Source: Siderastrea radians
Lineage: Eukaryota; Cnidaria; Anthozoa; Scleractinia; Rhizangiidae
Length of the DNA stretch: 64,000 bases
Direction of reading: 5' to 3'
Assembly (NCBI GenBank): GCA_964017195.1
Contig: OZ024887.1
Coordinates: forward strand, 66,206,228-66,270,227
Shown here: positions 10,170 to 21,274 of the stretch, one piece after another
Numbering within the stretch: the stretch's first letter is position 1
How the letters are laid out: each line of letters begins with the position of its first letter
The notes under the pieces: generated by a model
The model's input: the letters and a program-made list of their open reading frames with translations, nothing else
Told to the model about the DNA's origin: nothing
Database searches by the model: none
Position numbers and translations under genes: made by a program

Positions 10170-11648
10170 TGTCATCGTCTTCCCCGGGGGAGGGGGGGAC
10201 CCCGGGCTGATGTGGTGAAATATGGAGACTTTATGGGGACTTTACAACAAAATTTGAGCCATTGTGGTTCGGGAAATGTGGGGACTTAGATTTATGATGA
10301 CCCGACTCTCGGGGAAAATGTGGGGACTTTGCTACTGGAGAACTGAGAGAAGATTGGGGCAAGTTGTGTTTTCTCTCAGTCAATGACAAGATGGGGAGGA
10401 CAAGAAGAATATGTGTTGAAATCCATTGTTTTTTGTCTATCAAACAGACCATCCATCAAATATTTGTACCTATTGGCAGGCATAAGCAAGTTTAGAATTT
10501 CCCCGTGTATATTACCTGATTGACAAAACGTTGTCAGGAGAAGACCACAAAGCATAAATGATACGACCCAGTGGTTTGCTGGGAAACATCTGAACTATTT
10601 ACTGATTTGTATTTTGAAAGTCGTTCATTTGCATTGTTTGTCTGTTTTGATATCGCACTTTGTGCGTCCGTCACTCATGTACCCGACAGTGAACGAATGG
10701 TTGGTGACAGGACTTTGTTCTACCGAATAGTTTTCTAGCAAAAATTTTTTAACTCAGGTACGAATACAAACTTTGGCAAATTTCGCACTGTGTAGTGCTT
10801 AAATTGGCCCTTGTTGGCCAATTTGGCCACTTTCAGGTAGGCTTGCACGGTTTCCATTGGCACGTGCAACTCGCTGCGATCAACATCAGTCGCAATACAA
10901 ATGCAAATGATAATATACATCTACCCAAAAATCCGTTGGGTCTCATCGTCAATGGTTTTTGCTTTTCACCCAACAACGTTTTTTCAATTAGGTGTATATT
11001 ATTGTTAGAGGTCATTGTTAGAGGCCAACAGGTTCTAATTATAAGTTCTTCATTAATATTTGCCAATAGTCATCTACATTTGTCATTAGTTGGGAAAGAT
11101 TAAGAGTAGCTTGCGAATAATTAAGGATAGAAAAAAGTTGAAATATTCATAAGAATGGTTATTGTCTCAAGCATTTATACAGTAACCATTTAAGTGAAGG
11201 GCATTGTGTTTAGAAGCAGCAAATGAACCGTGATGGTATATAGTGTGTTCTCCCGTGTTGTCATCAGTCCGGACAGATTTAGAACAGACTGTGGGGAATT
11301 CACAACGGAAATAAAAGTTGGAATTTTCGCCAGACTGCTCATATACAGTAATAGGAGTGATTTATAGCACCTTGCATAGTATTCAAGAAAAAGAAATTTA
11401 AGTTCAATTTTTCGTCAGAACGTGAAGTCTCAAGTGTTTGTTCAGTCTTCAAAGAACCAAAATGAAGTCCTGAAGTGCGTCTTGAAGTCCTGTTGGGTGT
11501 CTGGCTTTGCCAAGTACCGGGGACTTTGCTAGAAAAAAATCCCCCACCGGTGGGGAAATACAAGAACTTTGAAATGCACAATAAGCACAGTCCCCACATC
11601 AGCCCGCCAACCCCCTCCCCCCCCCCCCCTGCGGGGAAGCTGATGACA
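10170..11648. mobile_element. 1.48-kb TIR element in intron 1
   Basis: TGTCATCGTCTTCCCC with a G-rich run and GGGCTGATGTGG at 10170-10217 recurs inverted at 11599-11648. Subterminal GGGGACTTT words appear at both ends. No transposase ORF is present; non-autonomous. The termini are rich in G/C homopolymers. Confidence 0.6.
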
Positions 11649-11683
11649 AGTGCAGAACTTTGATCTTTGATCTTTTCTGACAG

Positions 11684-11799
11684 TGCTTGAGAGAACATCA
11701 ACAACAATTAAATCAGTTTAGACTCAGCAAAGAGAATGAAGTCAACAAAGAATAAGAGGAATTTGAGGCTTTCAAGAGAGAACTACAGACTCAGCTGAG
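11684..11799 (+). CDS. CCDC57: CCDC57 exon 2 (contains TAA)
   Basis: Acceptor TTTTCTGACAG, donor CTGAG|GTATTT, phase 0 in and phase 2 out, matching exon 3. Encodes LREHQQQLNQF and, after an in-frame TAA at 11753-11755, EEFEAFKRELQTQL. The stop interrupts an E/K-rich coil where Q or E would be expected. Confidence 0.6.
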
Positions 11800-12099
11800 G
11801 TATTTTTTCTAAGATAACCGACAAAGTACATGGATGAGGTGTGTCAGGAATTGGGAAATTATTTATCACCATAAGTATTCTCAATAAAGGGTTGAATCTA
11901 CCTAAAATATGCTGGTACTCAGGAAAATGAGGATGGAAATTTTAATGTTCTTCTGTCATTCTTTCATAACCGAATTCCTTGTATTTCCACATACATAGGT
12001 GCTGCTGTTTCAGACCTAAAAAAATAATGTTTTCATTATTAAGTGTTCCTGTAGTTCTGTGGTTGGATTTTGCAAATAGTCAGTGTAAGTCCTGGCAGA

Positions 12100-12470
12100 A
12101 ATCCCATGCAATAGTATACCATACAACATTTTGTATTATCCTGTAAGATGCCAGGATCCTGTGGAATCCAACCTGGGATTCTAAATGGAATTGATTAATC
12201 CTAATGATGTTTTAGTCGGTAACACATTGTAAGATCCTACATAATCCTACTCAGCATCTTTTAAAATCTTACAGGATCTAGCAGAAGATCACATTTTTAA
12301 ATAAAGATAAAGATAAATAAACGAAGTTAAATAAGATACTACAGGATCCTAAATAGGATCCTGTAGGATCCCACAGCCTCTTAAATAGGATCTTCTAGGA
12401 TCTTATCAATATCAAGATCCCAGGTTAGTAACTTTATATGAACCTATTAGGATCCTGTTCAGATTCTGTG
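12100..12470. repeat. Degenerate AGGATCCT-rich repeat in intron 2
   Basis: The palindromic word AGGATCCTGTAGGATC and variants (ATCCTAC, GGATCTT) recur more than ten times in both orientations over about 350 bp. No ORF. Probably an old foldback repeat. Confidence 0.45.
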
Positions 12471-12473
12471 TAA

Positions 12474-12869
12474 AGGCTAATTTACACCCTGCGATTTGTC
12501 AGCCCGATTTGTCGGCCATAATAAATTGTGAAGCGAATTGGTTTATGTACAGTGCAAGCACTGCACATGGATTTTTAATAGACAAAACTTTTTTATAAAA
12601 ACTTTTGGAAACAAAATGGTAGGTGATAACTAGTTAGTTCGTTTTCAGCTAAAATACCACAGATATAATTTGTTTTGCGGCAATTCTTTTGCAGGTTGCG
12701 TTTTCGTTCTTAAAATCGGGCCCGACAAAAATCTGTGAAGCAGTCACAGATTTTCTGAATCAGCCGACTTGTCGGATTGGAGTTGCGTGCACATCGGATC
12801 ACCATTCACATGTGCCAATTCGCTCCCCGATTTGTTCTGGCTGACAAATTGCATCGTGTAAATTAGCCT
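12474..12869. mobile_element. 396-bp Harbinger-like MITE with TAA duplication
   Basis: Inverted termini AGGCTAATTTACAC...GTGTAAATTAGCCT are flanked by TAA at 12471-12473 and 12870-12872, the 3-bp target site of PIF/Harbinger elements. The repeat extends inward through ATTTGTCAGCC. No coding capacity. Confidence 0.75.
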
Positions 12870-12956
12870 TAAGATTTCTGCTCAAGAATGCACAATTCTA
12901 GCAACACACAGTAAAGTACTAAATTCTATCTTGGTGAATTCTTCTGTTGACTTCAG

Positions 12957-13092
12957 GGCAGCTGAAGAGGATGTTGAAGCACAGAGACAGGAGTTAATGG
13001 CAGGATTTGATGATTCCCTGTGCAAGAGAGAACACGAGTTTAGAAAGAAAGGTGATGATTTGAGTAACTGCTTACTTGCTAGTGAACTAAAG
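12957..13092 (+). CDS. CCDC57: CCDC57 exon 3
   Basis: Acceptor GTTGACTTCAG, donor CTAAAG|GTGTGT. Phase 2 in, phase 0 out. Encodes AAEEDVEAQRQELMAGFDDS and REHEFRKKGDDLSN, among the best landmarks for the family. No stop. Confidence 0.75.
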
Positions 13093-13506
13093 GTGTGTTG
13101 TAACCCTTAACACTTGCTGTAGCTAAACAGCTGTGTACGCTCTGTTGAACTTTGATATTATGGGTGATTGCATTGCAAATTGTAGAAAAGGTAGACTAGG
13201 GGGATGGGGCAGGGGCAGGTGGGGGCAGTGGTAGGAGTGCTCCCCTCCCCCCCCCCCAGCAGTGTGGCTAGTGGTTTAGAATGGATCCCAGATTTGGCAT
13301 TGTACATGGGTTGAGTTTGTTATAACTGATTCTTCTCCTTGCTCCAAGGTTTTCCTCCTATTGTAATCAGGAAACAATATAAAATGGATTCCAGAATTTT
13401 ACATGTGTATTGAAATTTGTCTCACAATAATCTTGTCAAAAGAGCATTTCTTCTTGAAAAAAGTCTGATAAAAACAATATCTCAAATGAATGCTTTACAT
13501 TTTCAG

Positions 13507-13800
13507 GTCAAAATGCTTACAAAAGAACTGGAGCTGGTCAGAGTCCGTGGAGAAAGCACCAAAGATGAGCTAGAGGGCACTGAAACAGGCATCCGAGATC
13601 TGGAAAAACAGCTCAAACAGAAGGAGTGGGAGTTAACAGATGAAAGGAATGTGAACAGAGCTAATGTAGCTGAACTGGAAGCAGAGATGGAACAATTAAG
13701 ATCTGTAATGAGCAAGACACAGGAGAGATTTGAACACAAGCATGCAGAGTTGGATCGGTATGCAAGGGAGAAGGAACAGGCCCTTGTTGCAGCTAAAGAG
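13507..13800 (+). CDS. CCDC57: CCDC57 exon 4
   Basis: Acceptor ACATTTTCAG, donor AAAGAG|GTATGT; exactly 98 codons, phase 0 at both ends. A continuous coiled coil starting VKMLTKELELVRVRGES and ending EQALVAAKE. Confidence 0.75.
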
Positions 13801-14244
13801 GTATGTATTGTTAGAGAGAAGATTTCCATGCAACTGTGACTCTTATTAGTCGGTGAGTGACTTGTGGGTGTTGTTGTGGAAGCCATTCTCTTCTCATATA
13901 TTTACCCCACACACCTTACTTCACTAGTCTTCAGTCCCTTCTCTTCCTAATACCAAATAAGTAATCAATTGAAAATCATCCAGACAGTGGCTGGGTGTGA
14001 TTTAGGATCCCAAGAGCAGTTTCTAAAAAAAGACTCAACTTTTAATTAACAACTTTTATTTGACGTTTTATTATCAGTAACATTTTTCTGTGAATTGTAT
14101 GAATTGTTTGGGGGGGGGGGGGTGGGGTTGGTGACACATTAGTTAAAGAGGGGTGTTTATTAAAGTTTCCTACCAAAAATTATAAAAAGCAAAGTTCTCA
14201 CTTCCCTTGAACTCAAAGGGAGATACACAGTGAAATGTGATATA

Positions 14245-14765
14245 CCGTAAACTGCCGCTCATAAGCCCCTCCCAGTTATAGGTCTATCTATCATCCAGTT
14301 ATAAGTCCCCCCCCCTGATATAAGCCCCTCTCTAGTTTTCCTTTTTTCCTTAATATTAAGCACTGTCACAGAACACCGTACTACTTCAAACACTAAATCA
14401 GGAAAGATTGTGGAACAATAACTTATTACTATCTTACAGTGGAATCCCAATTTTTCAAACCCTCGATAGCGAACCCCAATGATAGCAAAGGTGAACTCTG
14501 AGCTTCCGTTTTGTTGCGTTCCGATTACGTTCGTGTTGTTACAGTTTTGATTTTGTTCTTAAAATTGTTCAAAATGAATTTGATTTGTTATGATATTATG
14601 TTAAAAACTAGTCATTTTAAAATGTATTTCGATCAACACTGCTGTGACTCATTTCTAAATGTCCCCCCCCCCTCCCGGATATAAGCCCCTCCATTTATAA
14701 GCCCACCTAAAACCCCTTAAGGAGTTGTATAAGCCCAGGGCTTATAAGTGAGTGACAGTTTACGG
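14245..14765. mobile_element. Mariner-type MITE in intron 4
   Basis: CCGTAAACTG at the left and CAGTTTACGG at the right are flanked by TA on both sides (14243-14244 and 14766-14767). Internal CTTATAAGCCC words repeat in both halves. No transposase; Tc1/mariner-type MITE about 520 bp long. Confidence 0.75.
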
Positions 14766-15069
14766 TATTTCAATTTAAACGTCTCAATATTGATAATATT
14801 GTCCAAATCCAAATTTATTAACTTTCATTTCACTGGTTATACCTTTATCAGAATCAGCTCCAGGACAGTTTGAGTTGATTAGCTCACCTGGCTCAGATAG
14901 TTTTTTTTGGAAAAAGGTATTCACTAAAAAAAAGTAGATAGGGGGCATTTATTAGATACAGGCATTTGTTAGGGAGAGGTGTTTATCCTGAAATGCTCAT
15001 TTGAGGGGGGACGTGTCTATTCATTTATTTGATGGTTAGAGGTAGAGTTTGACACTCTTTGGCTGTTAG

Positions 15070-15209
15070 GCACATAGTAAGTTGGAACGAACTTTAGAAG
15101 AGAGGATCCATGGATTACAGAATCAACTGGAGACAGAGCAGGTGGAGTGCCACAGACTGCTATGGACCAACAAGGATGCTGAGAAGGAAAAACAGCTAGA
15201 TGTTCAGAG
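15070..15209 (+). CDS. CCDC57: CCDC57 exon 5
   Basis: Acceptor TGGCTGTTAG chosen over CACATAG 8 bp downstream because only the former keeps phase 0 with exon 4. Encodes AHSKLERTLEERIHGLQNQL and then QVECHRLLWTNKDAEKEKQ. Donor CAGAG|GTACGA, phase 2 out. Confidence 0.7.
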
Positions 15210-15708
15210 GTACGAGGATGTGCAATATGACATTTTGTACACAAAATTCTTAAAAAGTAATATTTTATTGTGTACATGTATATGGTGTATCAGTCTGTAG
15301 GTTCTATGCTGGTCATTGAAATCTGGAAAGTCATGGAATTCTAAAATTCCTTTTCCAGGCCTGGGAAGTCATAGAAAGTAAGAAGAAGTCATGGAAAGTG
15401 AAGTTCATTGTACAAAATATGTTAAGCCTTTTTTTTTTCGAAAACATGAAAATGGCATGGAAAAGGTCCTAGAAAATCCTGGAATTTAAAAATCTTTAAA
15501 TGGTAGGAACCCTAACTGGGACAAGTGTGGTTTGCTTCTGATGATTTTAAAATAACGTGAACACACGAAGCCAGCTGATCAACCAAGAAAGATAAAAAAC
15601 CCCACTGCAGAACTTGAGTGTGCTAGAAAGTTGTGTAATAATGAACTACAAGCCCTTTTTTGCCTTTCCATCCCTGATGCTCAACTGGTTTACTTAATTT
15701 GTTGACAG

Positions 15709-15867
15709 ATTACAAGGAACCATAGCTGATCTAGAAAACAAGCTGGACAAGCAAACAGCTGTGCATGCCCGATCCACAGTGACTCGCGACTTGGAACTGG
15801 AGGCATTAAAACAACAAGAAGAAAAGATGAGGCTGGAGATTGTACAGATCAAGGAAACCACAGACAG
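15709..15867 (+). CDS. CCDC57: CCDC57 exon 6
   Basis: Acceptor TTTGTTGACAG, donor GACAG|GTTAGT, phase 2 at both ends. Encodes LQGTIADLENKLDKQ and LKQQEEKMRLEIVQIKETTD, continuous coiled coil without stops. Confidence 0.7.
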
Positions 15868-15994
15868 GTTAGTACTCTGACATATTTGACCAGCTTTCAC
15901 TCCCACACCTTAAGGACCGGTCATTAATTATGGAAGGGGGGTGATGGGTGAGAAATTCCCAGAATACTAATTTTTTTTTCAGGTTGCCCCAAAA

Positions 15995-16296
15995 GACAAG
16001 CCACTGTTTTTCAGGGTGCCCCTGACTTCATACCCCAGGATTTCAAGCCCCCCCCCCTGCATGATGTCTACCGCTGTGAGATTACCAAGACCTCTCTTTG
16101 AGAGACTTAACCAAGATGGGTCAGGAAATCATTGCAGACACAAAGGACAAGCCACTGTTTTTCAAGGCACCCCTGACTTCATACCCCAGCATTTCAAACC
16201 CCTCTCCCCCCCTGCATGATGTCTACTGCTGTGAGATTACCAAGACCTTTTTTTGATAGACTTAACCAAGATGGGTCAGGCATTCTTTGCAGACCG
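15995..16296. repeat. Two tandem copies of a 151-bp unit
   Basis: GACAAGCCACTGTTTTTCA at 15995 recurs at 16146, and the whole unit, through TGCATGATGTCTAC and CCAAGATGGGTCAGG, is repeated with few differences. Confidence 0.75.
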
Positions 16297-16325
16297 GATT
16301 TCAAAAAAAAAAATAATAATAATCA

Positions 16326-16694
16326 ATGTTTGATGCAGACATAAATTATTTCTTGCCTGGTGGAAAGCTGGTATTGCAGTTTGTCGCCAAACATATTACA
16401 GATGAGCAGGGACAACTTGACCGTAGTGTTCTGAATTATTTTTTTGTAAGGAAAACATACCATACAAAGAACTCTGTAGAAAGGGCAGAGAAAAATAGGA
16501 GGAGATGCAGGAAGAAAGAGGGTGAAAAAACAAGCGGCAAATGCCAAAGATTGGTCCTTGTGAAACATTTGAATGCAACTTTTGAACTTCTTACTGGGGA
16601 AGAAGTTGATGGCACAGTTCTTGTAGATAATTCATCAACTTCTGGACACTCCATAGACAGCAATAATTTCAAAAAAGAAAGCTTGTCAAAGTAA
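16326..16694 (+). CDS. Unrecognised lysine-rich ORF inside the intron-6 element
   Basis: An ORF of 122 codons whose middle is very basic (RAEKNRRRCRKKEGEKTSGK). No domain recognised and no donor/acceptor context. It may be a decayed transposon gene or chance. Confidence 0.2.
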   Translation: MFDADINYFLPGGKLVLQFVAKHITDEQGQLDRSVLNYFFVRKTYHTKNSVERAEKNRRRCRKKEGEKTSGKCQRLVLVKHLNATFELLTGEEVDGTVLVDNSSTSGHSIDSNNFKKESLSK

Positions 16695-17274
16695 AGTTAA
16701 AGTGAAGATAATCCGAAGGCCTTGAAGTACTTAACAGACAAAGGCTGTATTGGCAAAAGCAATTGACGTAAACATTCAAGAAGCAAACTTGGACCTGGAA
16801 TCCCCAAAGCAAGTGAAAAAGAGATCAAAACCAGTATAATACAATACAATAGCTTAGTTACCTCTCCCGTGCATTCAACAAGAAAGATCTTAAGTTATTT
16901 TCATAGTGAGCCTTGAGGATCATTGCTATCATATTTTGAAATAAATGTTTGTAGGAGATAAGTTGTGAGATTAATATGTTGTGACTTTCTCACACAGACT
17001 AAGAGGGTATTAAACTATCAATGTCAGCAAAGGGTATTAAAAGCTTGTACTATCAATGTTAGAAAACATTAAACTATCAATTGTTGACAAACAATAGACA
17101 AACCGACTTCTTTTACTAACAATAGGCCAATGGACATTTGACTAACAAAAGACGGATCGAAATGCACCAATCACGTTTTACAGTCTTTGCAGCCAATGGC
17201 ATCACAGCTTAACTGAAAGATGACCCACGACATTGTGAGTTCGTCGACCAATCAGACAACGACCAGAGACTTAT

Positions 17275-17420
17275 AACATCTACCGACAATTCACAATTCA
17301 CTTGACTCTGATGATGACTTCCACTCGGGTTGTCGACACGTCGGTCAATGTCACCTCAAACAGTCCTTCTCAGGACTACACTTACCCGGACGATCGTAAT
17401 TTATCAACTTATGTTATGAC
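17275..17420 (+). mobile_element. Penelope-like/LINE tail fragment
   Basis: GATGATGACTTCCACTCGGG, then GTTGTCGACACGTCGGTCAA and CTTCTCAGGACTACAC. A close copy lies at 18670-18800. I associate this hairpin-bearing tail with cnidarian Penelope-like retroelements; the family assignment is tentative. Confidence 0.4.
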
Positions 17421-18303
17421 TTGTGGGTTCAAACCATTGAGATCGTTGTTCTATAAAACAAAGAACTTTGCTATTTAGTGTGAAACATTCACTATAAGCC
17501 ATCTCATCCAAAGTATTAAACCAGTGACTCTGGAATACACATATTTGAACATAGAGATTTGAAGAAAGATTATTTTTAACATGTTTACATTTTTATAATG
17601 TCAGCAATGTTAAATACACTTGTGGAGCTGAATTCAATTATGTACAAGTGTTATGTGTAGAATACATGGAAACATTGAAATCATTTTCAAGCCACCCCCG
17701 GAAACTCTTTTTCACGTTTAAGACCGCCTACATATTTATGAAAAATATTTCAGGGCGCCTCCCTTTTCTCAACCACCGCCCCCTCCCATCATTAATGACC
17801 ACAGTCCCTTAAAATTGGGATAATTCTGAAAACTTAAAATGCATTTTGTATAATATTAAAATTGCAGCCATGCGTCAAGGATAACCATGCTTGACCTAGC
17901 TCATCGTTTTCTTATTGTTGATGTTTCGATGTTTATTGTTTATTGCTGTTTATTAATGGACTGTCACCTACAGCACAGCATTCAGAAGCAAACATACTGT
18001 GATAAAATCGACAAAATTGGTTCAATAAGGTGTAATTCGTGTCCCTAACCTTTTGTATCGTACACGCTTACAGATCCCAATATAAGGAGTACCATTTGTA
18101 AGCAATCGCTGCATACTTGCTCGCTGGCAACCGCCTTGAAAAAACTTATTAAAACCCTTGCTTCAAACTGCAACAAGAAATGCTCTGACCACCTTGTTTA
18201 TCCACCTGTAAACTGGACAAGCAGCAACAATCTTGATTGCTGTTTTTCTAAATTTAGATAATTTTAAATGACAGTTACATTACATAGCCCTCTTTTAATG
18301 CAG

Positions 18304-18466
18304 ATACAAGAAGGAGCTTACTGTAGCCATGGAGCGAGAGTCATCCTTGGAGCGATTTAGAGCACAGCTGGAAGTTGACTTGCAGCGGCGATGTGAGGAC
18401 ACTGAAAGAGAGGTGTATGCCAAGCAGGAGCAACTGATTACCGGTCTTACAAAGCAAAGAGATGAG
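18304..18466 (+). CDS. CCDC57: CCDC57 exon 7
   Basis: Acceptor TCTTTTAATGCAG, donor GATGAG|GTACGT, phase 2 in and phase 0 out. Encodes YKKELTVAMERESSLERFRA and EREVYAKQEQLITGLTKQRD. No stop. Confidence 0.75.
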
Positions 18467-18669
18467 GTACGTACTATCAGGCCTCCCTGGGCTTATTTTT
18501 TCCCCTGGCTTTAAGGTTTGGGCCTCCTAATATAAAGGTATTTGTGTGCAGTTTATGGCTATGCGGGAAATCTTGCCTTAGAAAGGGTTATTGGTATCCA
18601 AAAAAAAAAAAAAAAAAATGGGTAAACGTAACCACGTAACTATTTTTCAGCTGAGATAATTAACACTGT

Positions 18670-18800
18670 AAACGACACTTGACTCCAGATGATGATGTCT
18701 TCCGCTTAGGTTGTCGAAGTTGTCAATGTCACCTCAAACACGCCTTCTCAGGACTACAGTACAATCACCCGGACAATCACAATTTACCGACTTATAAGAT
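18670..18800 (+). mobile_element. Second copy of the Penelope-like tail
   Basis: GATGATGTCTTCCGCTTAGG followed by TTGTCGAAGTTGTCAATGTC and the CTTCTCAGGACTACAG word, matching 17275-17420 in order and spacing. Lies in intron 7. Confidence 0.4.
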
Positions 18801-19640
18801 AACTGAGGAACTAAAATGCTTTCAAATGCATAGCAATGTATGACATTTTGTTTCCACCCCCAATTTTCTTGTTTGATTCCAGCAGCTCTTGCTGAGAACT
18901 ATACTTTTTCTGCGTAGTTGTGAACTGCGTGAAAATAACTTTGTATCAGTACGTAACATCCTTAAGAAACCTGAGTATCACGGACCATCCCAGGATGTGC
19001 ATATCATATGTGCAGTAACAAATGGAGGCACCGTCCTTGAGATGACAGATATTTACTGTTTTCATGCATTTTTAAATTTTGTCTAGTAAGAGTAATAGTA
19101 AATTTACAACGGCACCTTTTCTCATGGGTTCAAAGGTGCTAATTACATTACAATTTGCTACACAAATAATAAATAGAAAAGATCAAAACTACCAGTGATA
19201 CTTCAATTGGAAGCAGCGCCACCAATATATAATATTTTGGAGGGGTAGGGGAGGGTTGAGCAAGCATCATTGAAAAGGTTTTATTTTCTTCAAAGTATAT
19301 TCTTGCAGACAGGTGCAGGTTTTCGCCTTATATCATATAGATCCCCCAAACATTTCAGGCAAACATTTCAGTCTGAAGATATCAAAGACAAGCCTTACAG
19401 TAACCAAATTGTAACTGAGCTAACTATTGTTAAGTTCCCATAATTCGCATTCATCTGTCTCGAAAGACGATGGTACAGTGCCATGAGTCGATTTCTACAA
19501 CAATTACTGAAGTGACTGTGGAGGCCAACTCAGTCTGTACCACAGATGATGCAAATGATGGACTGTGGCTCCGTGCAGTTCTACCCTAAGAATTTTCCAG
19601 TAGCAAATCATGATTACTCGTTTCCTATGTTTCTTGTCAG

Positions 19641-20007
19641 TCTGTGGTGCTTGCTCAAGAACGTGAGCGTGAACTGTCTCAACGGGATGACCTGATTCGT
19701 GTATTGACTCAGACTAGGGACCAGGCTCTTGCAACCCTTCAGTATCATGGGCTTGCCATTCCTACACAAATACCAAATAAGGAAGAGCTGGATACATTAC
19801 GTATGCGTGATGCTGACAGTCTTTAGGACGTGCCCCCTGAGGAGAGAATCAAAGCCCTAGAAGCACAGAATGACAATTTACGAGGTGTTATACGACAGAT
19901 GCAGCATGACATGGAAGACCTTAGCAACCAGTTGGCAACCAAGCCTCCTTCTGTTATGGTGCAATGCAGAGATGGAGAAGAAGGGGCCTCGGTTCCACTG
20001 ACTAAAG
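19641..20007 (+). CDS. CCDC57: CCDC57 exon 8 (contains TAG)
   Basis: Acceptor TTTCTTGTCAG. Phase 0 in. Encodes SVVLAQERERELSQRDDLIR, a conserved run to LRMRDADSL, then an in-frame TAG at 19824-19826, then PPEERIKALEAQNDNLRGVI in the same frame. The stop most simply replaces CAG (Q). Donor AAAG|GTGTGT gives phase 1, which does not fit exon 9; a donor 2 bp further (end 20009) would give phase 0. Confidence 0.65.
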
Positions 20008-20429
20008 GTGTGTAACTTTGCCTAGTTGCCATGGTAACTTATGTTTGTTAGTGGTAAGAAGGTGAACACCAACATTAACTTAAGAAAGATTTTATTTGAG
20101 AATTTAAGAGGCTACTCTGAATTATAGTCCATTCATTGCAAATTTAATGCTACCATGGTTGGGTCATTTTGCAGTCAAAAAGTTGTGAATATGTGATTGC
20201 TGTTTTTGAGCCACAAAATGAAACTAGCAGTATGTGGAAAGGCTGATTGTCTAACGAATCCATTTCCAAGGACTTCTGGGATCAATAGAATTTTAACATC
20301 TTTATCGCCACACATGGAAAACAGCATAGTTTTTTACCGTAAACAGTGTTGTAATGTGTTTCGTTCGTTTGTTTGTGTGTTTGTTTTTCTTTGCGGGGAG
20401 GGGGTAGTGGCATTTGTTTTGACGTAAAA

Positions 20430-20830
20430 AAATATACGGAACGACTGATCCTTACGGCAGTTACAAAAACGAAGACACAGAAGACGAAATACGTAAAGTA
20501 AAAAAATGTATGAAACAAAAAAATTGCCCGATATTTCGGTTTGCAAAACAAACCTTCTTCAGGGGCTACAAAAGTAGAATGAGTAAGTACGTTTCAGGAC
20601 TGTTAACATAAACGAAGACACAGGAGACACTGGACCCGCAGGGATTAAACAGACGTGATGAGCTACATTAATGACACTTCTTGTTCAGCTACCAACCTAT
20701 TATATTCACTTATTTTAAATTTTTAAACTTTTATATTAACGGTCCTGTCATTCGATTTCTTTCTGGTGATGTTCTTGGAGTATTTCAAGAACGAGGAAAG
20801 GTATTTATTTACATTCGATACATTTTCACC
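20430..20830. mobile_element. Retroelement tail with CGATATTTCGGTTTG hairpin
   Basis: The words CGATATTTCGGTTTGC and AAACAAACCTTCTTCAGGGG are typical of the short-palindrome tails of Penelope-like elements. It lies in intron 8. No ORF. Confidence 0.35.
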
Positions 20831-20895
20831 TAAAAACAGGAAAATCTCTGTCATATAGCCCCTTTAATTTTTCTGGTGACACTTTCTCTCCCCAG

Positions 20896-21019
20896 CTGTC
20901 ATCACTCAAGCTTGAGCTAGCATCCCAAGGGAGAGGGGGTGTGTCGTTCAATCCTCAAGCAGCAGTTGTCAGACAGCTTCAAGATGAGGTTCTCCGCCTT
21001 AGAACACAACTTGCGTCAG
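20896..21019 (+). CDS. CCDC57: CCDC57 exon 9
   Basis: Acceptor TTCTCTCCCCAG, donor GTCAG|GTCAGT. Open only when read in phase 0 (LSSLKLELASQGRGGVSFNP, then QAAVVRQLQDEVLRLRTQLA); phase 1 out. The mismatch with exon 8 means an alternative donor or a lost small exon. Confidence 0.7.
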
Positions 21020-21274
21020 GTCAGTTAAAGTTCAAGTTTGGATACATGTTCCTGTACCGGATTTGTTTGTCCAAAGCACTGTTGATTTAATGAGTAAGGG
21101 ATTAATTAAGTGTCAACATCAACTTGTAACTCAGGTTTGTAGTTTATCAGTTGTTCTTCCTGCAAACTCGTTTCATTCCACTTTTTGAGTTTGGCTTAAA
21201 GAAACAGCAAAGCACTTTAAAGACAAGAAAAACAGATCATTTCATCCATGGAGCCAAAAGCCAGAGCCACATCA

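Larger units (their letters stand above)
15914..17808. mobile_element. TTAA-flanked 1.9-kb TIR element in intron 6
   Basis: TTAA at 15910-15913 and 17809-17812 flank inverted termini related by GG(A/G)C...GGTCATTAAT(T/G)ATGG and a following G-run. Contains a tandem duplication (15995-16296), a lysine-rich ORF and a Penelope-like fragment. The same terminal signature occurs at 21275-23762 and 48379-50902, so this is one family. Confidence 0.6.

Noticed and set aside
20282..20551. Phenylalanine/cysteine-rich minus-strand ORFs in intron 8
   Set aside because: They come from T/G-rich repeat sequence; overlapping ORFs in two frames with no homology pattern.
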